Assembly (NCBI GenBank): GCA_015061605.1
Contig: SUWH01000029.1
Location: 1 to 33,714, forward strand
Reading direction: 5' to 3'
DNA: 33,714 nt
From: Lentisphaerota bacterium
GTDB lineage: Bacteria; Verrucomicrobiota; Lentisphaeria; Victivallales; Victivallaceae
The notes under the pieces are model-generated. The model was not told where the DNA came from. It ran no database searches and saw nothing but the letters and a program-made list of their open reading frames with translations. This document shows, in pieces, positions 23,783 to 31,071 of the stretch (positions are counted from its first letter, which is position 1; each line of letters begins with the position of its first letter). Made by a program: the position numbers and the translations under genes.

Positions 23783-24627
23783 TTCAACAACTCTCCTGCC
23801 TGTGCAATAAGTTTTTCAGCGCGGGCGAGGTCTTCAGGGCTGTCCACGCCGCTGGTGGAAGCATCGTAACCGGCGGGGTATTCAACATCGACCATCCGCA
23901 CGGGAATGCCGTTTTCGATAAAGCGCAGCTGTTCAAGCTGTTCAAAGCCCTCATAATACCCCAGATTGGAGTGGGAGAAAAATGCCAGCGCGGCAAATTT
24001 ATAGGCATACAACCCAATGTGGCGTTTCACCGGACTCATTGCCATCTTTTCCCGCAGATCTTTCTCTTTACGGATGCCCGGGATGATATTTTTTGAAAAC
24101 CACAACGCATTGCCGTCGGCTCCGGTGATCACGGTAGTCCCGGAAAAAGGCGAACTCTTTTTCGCTTCGCGCAACTCATCCAATGCCTGCCAGCTCAAGC
24201 GGGTACAGGGGGTGGCGACCTGCGTTTCGGGGTGTTCTTCAAAGGCATCGAGCAGCGCAGAAATGAACTGCGGCGGACAGAGCGGATTATCGCCCTGCAA
24301 ATTGAGCAGAACTTCCGGACGCTCATCTTCCGGAAGCGCAGAAGCCACCGCCCACACCCGGTCACTGCCGGAACGGCAGCTGTCCGGAGTAACCACCACC
24401 GGAATTCCCTGTGATTCGCAGAATTCAATAATTTTGGCACTGCCTTCCCCGGGAGCGATGGGATTTTCCGTTGCCACCACCGCCGAACAATCCGGACGGG
24501 ATGCTGCCACACTTGCCGCAATGTCCCAGACCCGCTGCAAAATTTTCTTACCCGCCAGTTCCGCCAGCGGCTTACCGGGAAAACGGCTGGAACCGTAACG
24601 TGCCGGAATAACGATCAGACTTTTCAT
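23779..24627 (-). CDS. kdsB: 3-deoxy-manno-octulosonate cytidylyltransferase KdsB
   Basis: 282 residues, longer than the usual 240-260. It activates Kdo with CTP to CMP-Kdo for LPS lipid A-core assembly. The nucleotidyltransferase start VIPARYGSSRFPGKPLAEL and RVW, the central SGSDRVWAVA, NLQGDNPL (Asp for metal), RHIGLYAYK, LEQLRFIENG and SGVDSPEDL near the end are all in family order. Consensus QGDEP is QGDNP here, and the VATENPIAPGEGSA region has an extra loop. I still call it KdsB because of the overall order and the LPS genes in the window, but a related Kdo-like (8-amino or other nonulosonate) CMP-transferase is not excluded. Upstream promoter 24667-24695. Confidence 0.85.
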   Translation of the reverse strand: MKSLIVIPARYGSSRFPGKPLAELAGKKILQRVWDIAASVAASRPDCSAVVATENPIAPGEGSAKIIEFCESQGIPVVVTPDSCRSGSDRVWAVASALPEDERPEVLLNLQGDNPLCPPQFISALLDAFEEHPETQVATPCTRLSWQALDELREAKKSSPFSGTTVITGADGNALWFSKNIIPGIRKEKDLREKMAMSPVKRHIGLYAYKFAALAFFSHSNLGYYEGFEQLEQLRFIENGIPVRMVDVEYPAGYDASTSGVDSPEDLARAEKLIAQAGELLK

Positions 24628-24666
24628 ATATACTTTACCCTATCGAAATTATTTGGTTGCTCTGTT

Positions 24667-24695
24667 AATATATCACATATAATGAAATCATGCAA
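24667..24695 (-). promoter_or_regulatory. Promoter of kdsB-histidine phosphatase
   Basis: Minus-strand TTGCAT (24695-24690), 17-bp spacer, TATATT (24672-24667), about 40 bp upstream of the kdsB ATG; its -35 lies in the last codons of rsuA. Confidence 0.55.
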
Positions 24696-25404
24696 GTTCA
24701 GGAAGTGAGCCCTGCAAAATCAACTCCTTTTCAGCATCGGTAAGTTCGCGGCACGCGCCGGGGACAAGTGTTTCATCCAGAAGCAATCCGCCGATGGCAC
24801 ACCGCTTGAGGTACAAAACATTTTTGCCGCATCTGGCACACATCCTTTTTACCTGATGAAATTTTCCTTCCCGGATCTCAACATAGACCTCCTGCGGATC
24901 GGCAGTCAGAAGCAATCTGCCCGGGGCGGCAATAAAATCCCCCAGATCCATGCCGTTTTCAAACGCCGCCGCATCAGCTTCACTCATCGGGAGATCGACC
25001 TGAACCAAATAACGTTTCCACACCTCTTTGCGCGGCGAAGTGATCCGGTGTCCGAAATCGCCGTCATTGGTCAATATCAGCAATCCTTCAGTATCTTTAT
25101 CCAAGCGTCCGGCAGGAAAAACGTCAAAGTGGCGGTATTCTTCAGGAAGCAATTCCGTCACCACCAGCGCATTGCCGTCTTCGGTGGCACTGATAAAACC
25201 GGCAGGTTTATTCATCATGAGATAAACGAACTTCCGGTAGTGTTCAACCCTGCCGTTGAGGGTGACTGTTGAATTTTCCGCGACCTGAAACTCCGGAACT
25301 CTGACCGTTTCACCATCGACCGTCACTGAACCGCGCCGGATGAATGACTTCAACTCCTTGCGGCTGTGCGCAGTCGTATCGGAAAGAAACTTATCCAGCC
25401 GCAT
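24688..25404 (-). CDS. rsuA: 16S rRNA pseudouridine synthase RsuA-like
   Basis: 238 residues. An S4 RNA-binding domain (MRLDKFLSDTTAHSRKELKSFIRRGSVTVDG) followed by the RsuA/RluB/E/F catalytic domain, whose motif AGRLDKDTEGLLILTNDG holds the catalytic Asp of GRLD (about residue 102). GKFHQVKRMCARCG is the conserved RNA-binding stretch. The E. coli relative modifies U516 of 16S rRNA; substrate assignment among RsuA/RluE paralogues cannot be certain from one sequence. The gene starts 3 bp after the TSUP gene stop and probably shares its promoter. Confidence 0.9.
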   Translation of the reverse strand: MRLDKFLSDTTAHSRKELKSFIRRGSVTVDGETVRVPEFQVAENSTVTLNGRVEHYRKFVYLMMNKPAGFISATEDGNALVVTELLPEEYRHFDVFPAGRLDKDTEGLLILTNDGDFGHRITSPRKEVWKRYLVQVDLPMSEADAAAFENGMDLGDFIAAPGRLLLTADPQEVYVEIREGKFHQVKRMCARCGKNVLYLKRCAIGGLLLDETLVPGACRELTDAEKELILQGSLPELA

Positions 25405-25407
25405 ATT

Positions 25408-26163
25408 TTACCACAGCAGCCGCAATGCCGCGACCACGACCAATGTCTGGATAATGACTTCAAAAATTTTCTGCGGCAGTTTACGCAACAGGAAAATTCC
25501 CAGCGCGCCACCGGCGATGATGAACGGTATCATGCACAAATCAAGCTGAAACGAGCTCCAGGTAATGCGCCCTTCAGCGACAAATATCGGCAGTTTGATC
25601 CAGTTCAATATCAGGAAATACCACGCACAGCAGCCCAGATATTTCTCTTTCGGCAGCCGCATCGCCAATAAATAGATGGAAGATATGGGGCCTGCCGCAT
25701 TGGCAAGCTGGGTGGTCGTACCCATAAGGATACCGAAAAATGCCGCGAATCCGCGCCCGGAGGGGATTTGATCCGGCTTCAACCGTTTGTGGATGAAACT
25801 TACGACCATCAAAGCAAGCACTATTCCGCCGATGACCCGGCGCATGACGCTGCCGCTTTCCGGAATGACAAAATTCAACAGCAATGAACCGATGCCCAAA
25901 CCGACCAATGCCCACGGCAGCAGCCGGAGAACGATCTTCCAATCCGCATTTCTCCGGTAATAAACGACCGCGATAATGTCCGCCATTGCCAGCATCCCAA
26001 GCTGCAGTCCGGTGGACATTCTGGTTTCAAAAGTCATCGTCAGCATGACCACCGGCAGCACCCCGAGTCCGGGAATGGCAGTTTTATTGATACCGATCAA
26101 TATCGCGCCGATGATCAACACCGTCAACTGAACCGGCTCCAACGCAGAAATCACATCAAACAT
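25408..26163 (-). CDS. TSUP (TauE/SafE) family membrane transporter, second copy
   Basis: 251 residues, about eight membrane segments. ILIGINKTAIPGLGVLPVVML near the N-terminus and FFGILMGTTTQLANAAGP in the second half are the two repeated Gly/Asn-rich signatures. It differs clearly from the TSUP protein at 3216-3965, so the two are different clades of the family rather than a recent duplication. Function is probably anion export or import; no substrate evidence. It is upstream of rsuA, 3 bp apart, on the same strand; the promoter candidate is at 26229-26257 and GGAG precedes the ATG. Confidence 0.87.
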   Translation of the reverse strand: MFDVISALEPVQLTVLIIGAILIGINKTAIPGLGVLPVVMLTMTFETRMSTGLQLGMLAMADIIAVVYYRRNADWKIVLRLLPWALVGLGIGSLLLNFVIPESGSVMRRVIGGIVLALMVVSFIHKRLKPDQIPSGRGFAAFFGILMGTTTQLANAAGPISSIYLLAMRLPKEKYLGCCAWYFLILNWIKLPIFVAEGRITWSSFQLDLCMIPFIIAGGALGIFLLRKLPQKIFEVIIQTLVVVAALRLLW

Positions 26164-26228
26164 AATATCAGCTCCAATAAACCGGAAAAAAGATATTTTT
26201 ATCTTTCCTCCGAACCATCATCATAAAA

Positions 26229-26257
26229 AATAAAGTTTTTACCAGAATAAATTGCAA
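26229..26257 (-). promoter_or_regulatory. Candidate promoter of TSUP-rsuA
   Basis: Minus-strand TTGCAA (26257-26252), 17-bp spacer, TTTATT (26234-26229), 65 bp upstream of the ATG. The -10 is weak. Confidence 0.35.
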
Positions 26258-26261
26258 ACAG

Positions 26262-26300
26262 GGTAAAAAAAAATTAAAAGCGGCATTTCTGCCGCTTTTA
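26262..26300 (-). terminator. Intrinsic terminator of rplU-purC
   Basis: TAAAAGCGGCA (26275-26285) and TGCCGCTTTTA (26290-26300) are a perfect 11-bp stem with a 4-nt loop, followed on the minus strand by a run of nine T's (complement of 26265-26273). It ends nine bases before the purC stop. Confidence 0.9.
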
Positions 26301-26308
26301 ACAATAAC

Positions 26309-27205
26309 TTAAAGTTCTTTACCGGTCAGCATCCGGTATGCATCCAGATACTTTTCGGCGGTTTTTTCGACCACGCTTGCCGGGAGCTCCGGAGCAGGCG
26401 GATTTTTATCCCAATCCAGAGATTCCAGATAGTCACGGACAAACTGTTTATCCAGACTGACCGGACTGGTACCCTCGACATACTGATCGGCGGGCCAGAA
26501 ACGGCTGGAATCGGGAGTGAGCACCTCATCGACCAGAATGATTTTTCCGTCGATTTCACCGAACTCAAACTTGGTATCGGCAACGATGATGCCCTTTTCA
26601 GCGGCATAATCGCGGGCGGCAGTGTAGATCTTGAGTGAAAGCTCTTTGATTGCGGCGGCCTTTTCGGCGCCGATGCGTTCGGCTACGCCTTCAAAGCTGA
26701 TCGCTTCGTCATGTTCGCCCTGCTCCGCTTTGGTGGAGGGGGTGAAAAGCGGTTCATCCAGCTTTGAAGCCTGTTTGTAACCGGCGCGCAGTTCAAGACC
26801 GGAAACCTTGCCGGTCTTGCAGTAATCTTTCCAGCCGCTGCCGACCAGATAACCGCGCACGATACATTCGATGGGAAGCACTTTCGCCTTGCGGACGATA
26901 AGTGAGCGGCCCTGAAGATCCTTGACATAAGGAGCCAGTTCCGGCCGGGTGGAAACATCCGCAGAAATCAAGTGATTGGGAATATCCTTGAGCAGATCGA
27001 ACCAGAAGAGCGAAATCTGGGTCAGTACTTCACCTTTGCGCGGAATACCGGTCGTCATCACCACATCGAACGCACTCAAGCGGTCGGTGGCAACAAAAAG
27101 CAAGGCATCGCCCAGGTCATAGACATCACGGACTTTGCCGCGATTCACCAATTTGATACCCGGAAGCTCAGTTCCGAGCAACGCACCGTTTGCACCGTAC
27201 TGCAT
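26309..27205 (-). CDS. purC: SAICAR synthase (phosphoribosylaminoimidazole-succinocarboxamide synthase)
   Basis: 298 residues, the longer type of PurC. It joins CAIR and aspartate with ATP in de novo purine synthesis. [12 protein letters not shown] starts the ATP-grasp-like fold, then [27 protein letters not shown] and [10 protein letters not shown], all conserved. It starts 12 bp after the L21 stop, so it is co-transcribed with rplU rather than with other pur genes. The PurF-like gene at 31072 is distant and on the other strand. It ends in a strong terminator. Confidence 0.96.
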   Translation of the reverse strand: MQYGANGALLGTELPGIKLVNRGKVRDVYDLGDALLFVATDRLSAFDVVMTTGIPRKGEVLTQISLFWFDLLKDIPNHLISADVSTRPELAPYVKDLQGRSLIVRKAKVLPIECIVRGYLVGSGWKDYCKTGKVSGLELRAGYKQASKLDEPLFTPSTKAEQGEHDEAISFEGVAERIGAEKAAAIKELSLKIYTAARDYAAEKGIIVADTKFEFGEIDGKIILVDEVLTPDSSRFWPADQYVEGTSPVSLDKQFVRDYLESLDWDKNPPAPELPASVVEKTAEKYLDAYRMLTGKEL

Positions 27206-27217
27206 TTACCAAAATCC

Positions 27218-27529
27218 TTACGCGATAGCGGTGATTTCGATACGGTTGAGATCCTGACGGTGGCCGTGGGTGCGGCGATAGCTTTTGCGGCGTTTCATCT
27301 TGAAAACGACGATCTTTTTGGCGCGGAAGAGATCTTTGACGGTCGCAGTAACCTTGGCACCTTCGACGATCGGGGTACCGACATTGAGTTTGCCGTCATC
27401 GCCGGCGACGGCGAGAACCTGATCAAAAACGACTTCATTGCCCGGCTCGACACCGAGTTTTTCGACTTCGATGATGTCACCGACCTGAACTTTGTACTGT
27501 TTTCCGCCAGTCTGAATAATCGCGTACAT
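27218..27529 (-). CDS. rplU: 50S ribosomal protein L21
   Basis: 103 residues, exactly the E. coli length: MYAIIQTGGKQYKVQVGD at the start and MKRRKSYRRTHGHRQDL near the end are L21 signatures. It binds 23S rRNA with L20. There are two close ATGs; the second (27529) is the start because CAGGAG is 7 nt from it and only 1 nt from the first. In most bacteria rpmA (L27) follows, often with obgE; here purC follows instead, and rpmA is not in the window. Confidence 0.96.
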   Translation of the reverse strand: MYAIIQTGGKQYKVQVGDIIEVEKLGVEPGNEVVFDQVLAVAGDDGKLNVGTPIVEGAKVTATVKDLFRAKKIVVFKMKRRKSYRRTHGHRQDLNRIEITAIA

Positions 27530-27554
27530 TTTCATTCTCCTGTAATCTAAATAT

Positions 27555-27582
27555 ATTATAGTTTTAAATCCACTGAAATCAA
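27555..27582 (-). promoter_or_regulatory. Promoter of rplU-purC
   Basis: Minus-strand TTGATT (27582-27577), 16-bp spacer, TATAAT (27560-27555), 26 bp upstream of the start codon. Confidence 0.6.
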
Positions 27583-27680
27583 CAATTTTTATAATATATA
27601 CCCGCCAAACTGTTTTTGCAAGTTATATAATAAATTTTTTCAGCAAATACGCCCTGTCCGGATAAAAAAATCATCCGGAT

Positions 27681-27720
27681 AAAAAAACGCTGAATGGAGA
27701 ATTCTTCCATCAGCGTTTTT
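27681..27720 (-). terminator. Intrinsic terminator of the rpmJ-rplQ operon
   Basis: AAACGCTGA (27685-27693) pairs with TCAGCGTTT (27710-27718), continued by TGGA/TCCA with a bulge, followed on the minus strand by T's. A second copy of ATCCGGATAAAAAAA adjoins it at 27673. Confidence 0.8.
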
Positions 27721-27748
27721 GACTCTTGAACTGCTTTGCTCCGGTCAA

Positions 27749-28102
27749 TTACTTGACCAGCTGCAGCAAGCACATTTCGGCGGCGTCACCGCGGCGGCAG
27801 CCCAGCTTGTAGATGCGGGTGTAACCGCCTTTGCGTTCGGCATATTCCGGAGCGACCACGTCAAAGAGCTGTTTGACAGCATCTTTGTTGCGGAGCTTGG
27901 AGAAAGCCAGACGACGGTTGTGAACATCACCTTTTTTGCCGATGGTGATCAGACGTTCGGCAAAACGGCGTGCTTCTTTGGCCTTGACCAGAGTGGTCTC
28001 GATCTCACCATGGAAGAAAAGGCTGCTGACCATGTTGGCCAGCATCGCCCGGCGGTGAGCTCCGGAACGGCCGATCTTGAAAGTAGCAACTTTATGACGC
28101 AT
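27749..28102 (-). CDS. rplQ: 50S ribosomal protein L17
   Basis: 117 residues: MRHKVATFKIGRSGAHRRAM, MVSSLFFHGEIETT and YTRIYKLGCRRGDAAEMC are the L17 blocks. It starts 2 bp after the rpoA stop with GGAGAG inside the end of rpoA, the universal rpoA-rplQ pair. It ends before the terminator at 27681-27720. Confidence 0.97.
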   Translation of the reverse strand: MRHKVATFKIGRSGAHRRAMLANMVSSLFFHGEIETTLVKAKEARRFAERLITIGKKGDVHNRRLAFSKLRNKDAVKQLFDVVAPEYAERKGGYTRIYKLGCRRGDAAEMCLLQLVK

Positions 28103-28104
28103 GA

Positions 28105-29121
28105 TTAATTACTCTCCTCTGCATCGGCACGGACGCGGGCGGCTTCTGCTTCCAGAGCGGAGAGCAAACGGTCGCTGAGGGTCATACCCAGTTCCAAACC
28201 GAGCTTTTCGATTTTTTCTTTGATTTCATCCAGTGATTTTTTACCGAAGTTACGGTATTTGAGCATACGGCTTTCGGTCTTATTGCACAACTCGAAGACC
28301 AACTTGATATTGGCACTGTTCAAGCAGTTCATGGCGCGGACGGAGAGATCGAGGACCTCGACATCCTGGGAGAGCAGTTTGAACATCTTTTCTTCTTCAT
28401 CGTTGAGCACGACATTCTTTTCCGGCATCTGGGAATCCATGAAGGGCTGCAGGTGATCCCGGAGGATGCGGGCAGCTTCTTCAAGAGCATTGCGCGGAGT
28501 GATACGGCCGTCGGTATGGATTTCCAGTTCCAGACTGTCCATTTCAGTTTCTTCACCGACACGGGCGGCGCCGACCTGATAATTGACATGGGTCACAGGG
28601 CTGAAAATGCAGTCAACGGGAATAGTACCGATAGTCCGGGACTGGGTGCTTTCTTCGGCAGGAAGATAGCCGCGTCCGGAGATGACTTCGATGACGGCAT
28701 GGAATTTTTTATCTTTATCCAGAGTACAGATGATCTGCTCGGGATTGAGCACTTCGACGGTGCTGTCGCAGACGATGTCACCGGCGGTGACAGGGCCCGC
28801 TTTATCCTTGGTGATTTCCAGAGTCTTGGGACCGGCGGCATAAAGATTCAGCTTGACGCACTTCAAGTTAAGCACGATTTCGGTGACATCTTCGACCACG
28901 TTCTCAAGGGAATCGAATTCATGTTTTGCATCATCAATGCGGACAGAGCAAATCGCAGCTCCATCAAGGCTTGACAGCAACACCCGACGCAAGGCATTAC
29001 CCAAAGTATGACCGTAGCCGCGCTGAAACGGCTGAGCGGTAAACTTCGCATAAGTCGGGGTCTCGGTTGCTTCATCGACCACGATCGACTTGGGCATCGG
29101 GAAACCGATTGACGAATTCAT
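28105..29121 (-). CDS. rpoA: RNA polymerase alpha subunit
   Basis: 338 residues from the ATG at 29121, which has GGAGG 8 nt upstream; a GTG at 29151 keeps the frame open but contains that Shine-Dalgarno, so it is not the start. The alpha-NTD has YGHTLGNALRRVLLSS (dimerisation) and the CTD begins near residue 250 with DLSVRAMNCLNSANIK, whose Arg matches the UP-element-contacting Arg265 of E. coli; KYRNFGKKSLDEIKEKIEKL follows. C-terminal acidic tail. It is followed at 2 bp by rplQ. rpsD, which usually precedes rpoA, is missing. Confidence 0.97.
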   Translation of the reverse strand: MNSSIGFPMPKSIVVDEATETPTYAKFTAQPFQRGYGHTLGNALRRVLLSSLDGAAICSVRIDDAKHEFDSLENVVEDVTEIVLNLKCVKLNLYAAGPKTLEITKDKAGPVTAGDIVCDSTVEVLNPEQIICTLDKDKKFHAVIEVISGRGYLPAEESTQSRTIGTIPVDCIFSPVTHVNYQVGAARVGEETEMDSLELEIHTDGRITPRNALEEAARILRDHLQPFMDSQMPEKNVVLNDEEEKMFKLLSQDVEVLDLSVRAMNCLNSANIKLVFELCNKTESRMLKYRNFGKKSLDEIKEKIEKLGLELGMTLSDRLLSALEAEAARVRADAEESN

Positions 29122-29143
29122 AACTCTTTCCTCCAAACTTACT

Positions 29144-29168
29144 GTGTTCACAAAACATTACTGAACAC
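29144..29168 (-). other. Hairpin in the rpsK-rpoA gap, rpoA-proximal
   Basis: GTGTTCA (29144-29150) and TGAACAC (29162-29168) form a 7-bp stem with an 11-nt loop just upstream of the rpoA Shine-Dalgarno. There is no T run, so it is not a terminator; it could be a leader structure or a processing site. Confidence 0.4.
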
Positions 29169-29192
29169 TTTTTCAACTCATTGGCATCCAAC

Positions 29193-29218
29193 TGCCGCAG
29201 TCACCGTTGACTGCGGCA
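29193..29218 (-). other. Strong hairpin between rpsK and rpoA
   Basis: TGCCGCAGTCA (29193-29203) and TGACTGCGGCA (29208-29218) form a perfect 11-bp stem with a 4-nt loop, 18 bases past the rpsK stop. No T run follows on the minus strand, so readthrough into rpoA is expected; it may stabilise or process the mRNA and separate rpoA expression. Confidence 0.65.
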
Positions 29219-29235
29219 CGAAACAGCACACGTCA

Positions 29236-29682
29236 TCAGACGCGGCGGCGTTTCGGGGGGCGGCAACCGTTATGGGGAACCGGGGTGATATCTTTGATCA
29301 CGCTGATCTCCATACCGGCGGCAGCGATTCCGCGAACCGCAGATTCACGACCGGCGCCGGGTCCTTTGATCCGGACTTCGACCTCTTTCATGCCGAGGAG
29401 CTGAGCTTTTTTGGCAGCATCGCCAGCGATCAACTGGGCAGCATAAGCGGTGCTCTTGCGGGAGCCTTTGAAACCGTTTTTACCGCCGGTGGACCAACTG
29501 ATCACATTGCCGTGCAAGTCGGTGATGGTAACTTTGGTATTGTTAAAAGTGGCAAGCACATAAGCGATACCGCTGGGGATATAGCGTCCGCTTTTGCCAC
29601 GCTGCTTGACCGCGGGAGCAGCAGTGCTCTCGGCGGCAGTTTCAGCCGCGTTTTCCGCGATTTTCAAATCTTCGTCAGCCAT
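29236..29682 (-). CDS. rpsK: 30S ribosomal protein S11
   Basis: 148 residues, longer than the 129 of E. coli because of an Ala/Glu-rich N-terminal extension (about 1-30). The S11 body is complete: [37 protein letters not shown] and [18 protein letters not shown], ending [11 protein letters not shown]. The ATG at 29682 follows AAAGAGA; a longer frame upstream to 29721 has no homology. It is after rpsM, 55 bp apart, the usual alpha-operon order. Confidence 0.96.
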   Translation of the reverse strand: MADEDLKIAENAAETAAESTAAPAVKQRGKSGRYIPSGIAYVLATFNNTKVTITDLHGNVISWSTGGKNGFKGSRKSTAYAAQLIAGDAAKKAQLLGMKEVEVRIKGPGAGRESAVRGIAAAGMEISVIKDITPVPHNGCRPPKRRRV

Positions 29683-29737
29683 ATTGAAATCTCTTTCTTT
29701 ATAATGGTTATTATCAATCAAAATCGTTTACGCAGCA

Positions 29738-30133
29738 TTACTTGCTGGCCAAGCGGCGCTGAGTTTTGTCACGGATAGCACCGATTGTAACTTTTTTACC
29801 CTTGCGGGTACGGGCATTGGTTTTGGTGCGCTGTCCGCGAACCGGCAGATTGCGGCGATGACGGATGCCGCGGTAGCAGTTGATCTGCTGCAGACGGCGG
29901 ATGTCAGCGGCGACAGTACGGCGCAGATCACCTTCGACGAGCAGATCGTCCTGAAGGATCTTGGTGATCTGGGCGATCTGATCGGGGGTGAGATCGCGGG
30001 CCATGAGATTGCGGTCGATTCCGACTTTGGCGATGATTTCCAGCGCCTTGGCCGGGCCGATACCATAGAGATAGCGCAGAGAATATTCAACGCGCTTGTT
30101 TCCAGGAATGTCAACACCGATGATTCGAGGCAT
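29738..30133 (-). CDS. rpsM: 30S ribosomal protein S13
   Basis: 131 residues. MPRIIGVDIPGNKRVEYSL, YLYGIGPAKALEI, EGDLRRTVAADIRRL and CYRGIRHRRNLPVRGQRTKT are the S13 helix-two-turn-helix and C-terminal tail that contact 16S rRNA and tRNA. AGGACA precedes the ATG. It lies 67 bp after rpmJ and before rpsK. Confidence 0.97.
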   Translation of the reverse strand: MPRIIGVDIPGNKRVEYSLRYLYGIGPAKALEIIAKVGIDRNLMARDLTPDQIAQITKILQDDLLVEGDLRRTVAADIRRLQQINCYRGIRHRRNLPVRGQRTKTNARTRKGKKVTIGAIRDKTQRRLASK

Positions 30134-30200
30134 GATTCAATTTGTCCTGTTTTTTAATTGTTAATATTGAAAACTTCAATTACTTTTTCCTGACCTGCGG

Positions 30201-30317
30201 TCAGCCCTGGCACTGTTTGTGACGCGCATTACGCGAACAGATGACCCGGATCTTGCCGTGACGTTTGATGATCTGGCAGAATTCACATCTGCGCTTCACC
30301 GACGCTCTAACTTTCAT
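30201..30317 (-). CDS. rpmJ: 50S ribosomal protein L36 (zinc-binding type)
   Basis: 38 residues, starting [15 protein letters not shown]. Cys11, Cys14, Cys27 and His33 are the zinc ligands of the C+ form of L36. Conserved rpmJ-rpsM-rpsK order. The start ATG at 30317 follows GGGAGTAGAAAA. It is first in the truncated alpha operon; secY, map and infA, which commonly precede it, are absent here. Confidence 0.95.
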   Translation of the reverse strand: MKVRASVKRRCEFCQIIKRHGKIRVICSRNARHKQCQG

Positions 30318-30664
30318 TTTTCTACTCCCAAATTTTACTGGTTTTGTTTAAAAAACTCGTTCATCCTTTCGCCCTGCGCCGTTTTCTGCACGACTGCGGA
30401 ACCGTTTTTCTCATTTGTTCCGCCTGCATTTACTGCCGCACATCATCCAAACACGACACAAGAAACGTACACCAACCCCTTCCCGAAAACATCCGTTTTC
30501 CGGAATTGGTTTGTGACGCCATCCAAACTAAGCTTGATGCTGTTCACCGTACTGCGCGCTTTTTCCGTTGCCCGCAGCACTGACACTGAAAAACCGTTTC
30601 TCCGGCGCGGGCGGTGGAATAATTTGACCGCAACCGGAACTGCATTTCCCGATGCCTGTCATAT

Positions 30665-30693
30665 AAAATAAACCCTCAATGCAAATTTTTCAA
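30665..30693 (-). promoter_or_regulatory. Candidate promoter of the rpmJ-rplQ operon
   Basis: Minus-strand TTGAAA (30693-30688), 17-bp spacer, TATTTT (30670-30665). It implies a leader of about 340 bases before rpmJ. Confidence 0.4.
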
Positions 30694-30732
30694 GTCCGGA
30701 ACGCTTTTTTTATCAAAAATATTCTTGCGCGC

Positions 30733-30761
30733 TTGAAAAATCACTCTTCACAGATTAATTT
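30733..30761 (+). promoter_or_regulatory. Candidate promoter of the PurF-like/speE operon
   Basis: TTGAAA (30733-30738), 17-bp spacer, TAATTT (30756-30761). The -35 lies in GCTTGAAAAA as in other promoters here. If used, the MITE-like repeat is transcribed as part of the leader. Confidence 0.35.
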
Positions 30762-30789
30762 AAGCAGCGGCAAATGTTTCCCAAGTGGT

Positions 30790-31035
30790 AATGTCCCGAA
30801 TTTTGTAAAAAGTTGATAACTGCTGCTGTAATTGAGATTTTATCAGTAAAATACTGAACTGCTATGATAGACGTTGCAGCAATCGGCGGATGCAGTGCGA
30901 GGCAAGGTCGTGTTTTGCAAGCGAGAAGCGCAGGGAGTATACTTACGTATATGACCGGCGGGGCGAGCGCAGCAAGGCGCGGGATTGTCCGCAATGCGCC
31001 GCCGCAGTGGAGATTTTCACAAGAAAGAGACAATA
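30790..31035. mobile_element. MITE-like non-autonomous repeat, copy B
   Basis: Ends AATGTCCCGAATTTTGT on the left and, inverted, TTATTGTCTCTTTCTTGTG on the right, imperfect terminal inverted repeats like those of copy A. The core 30874-31007 matches copy A in order, with the central palindrome GTATAC...GTATAT. No coding capacity. It lies directly upstream of the PurF-like gene. Confidence 0.65.
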
Positions 31036-31071
31036 ACTTCTAAATTTATAAAAGGACTCAAAGGTTTTCTT

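Larger units (their letters stand above)
30318..31071. other. 754-bp divergent gap between rpmJ and the PurF-like gene
   Basis: It holds the two divergent promoter candidates near 30665-30761 and the second MITE-like repeat (30790-31035). The 350 bases nearest rpmJ contain no intact gene; a minus-strand frame there is broken by stops (see findings). Confidence 0.7.

Noticed and set aside
30985-31071. An earlier start for the PurF-like gene
   Set aside because: The 29 extra codons lie in the MITE-like repeat; the AAAGG before the ATG at 31072 and the family N-terminus fit better.
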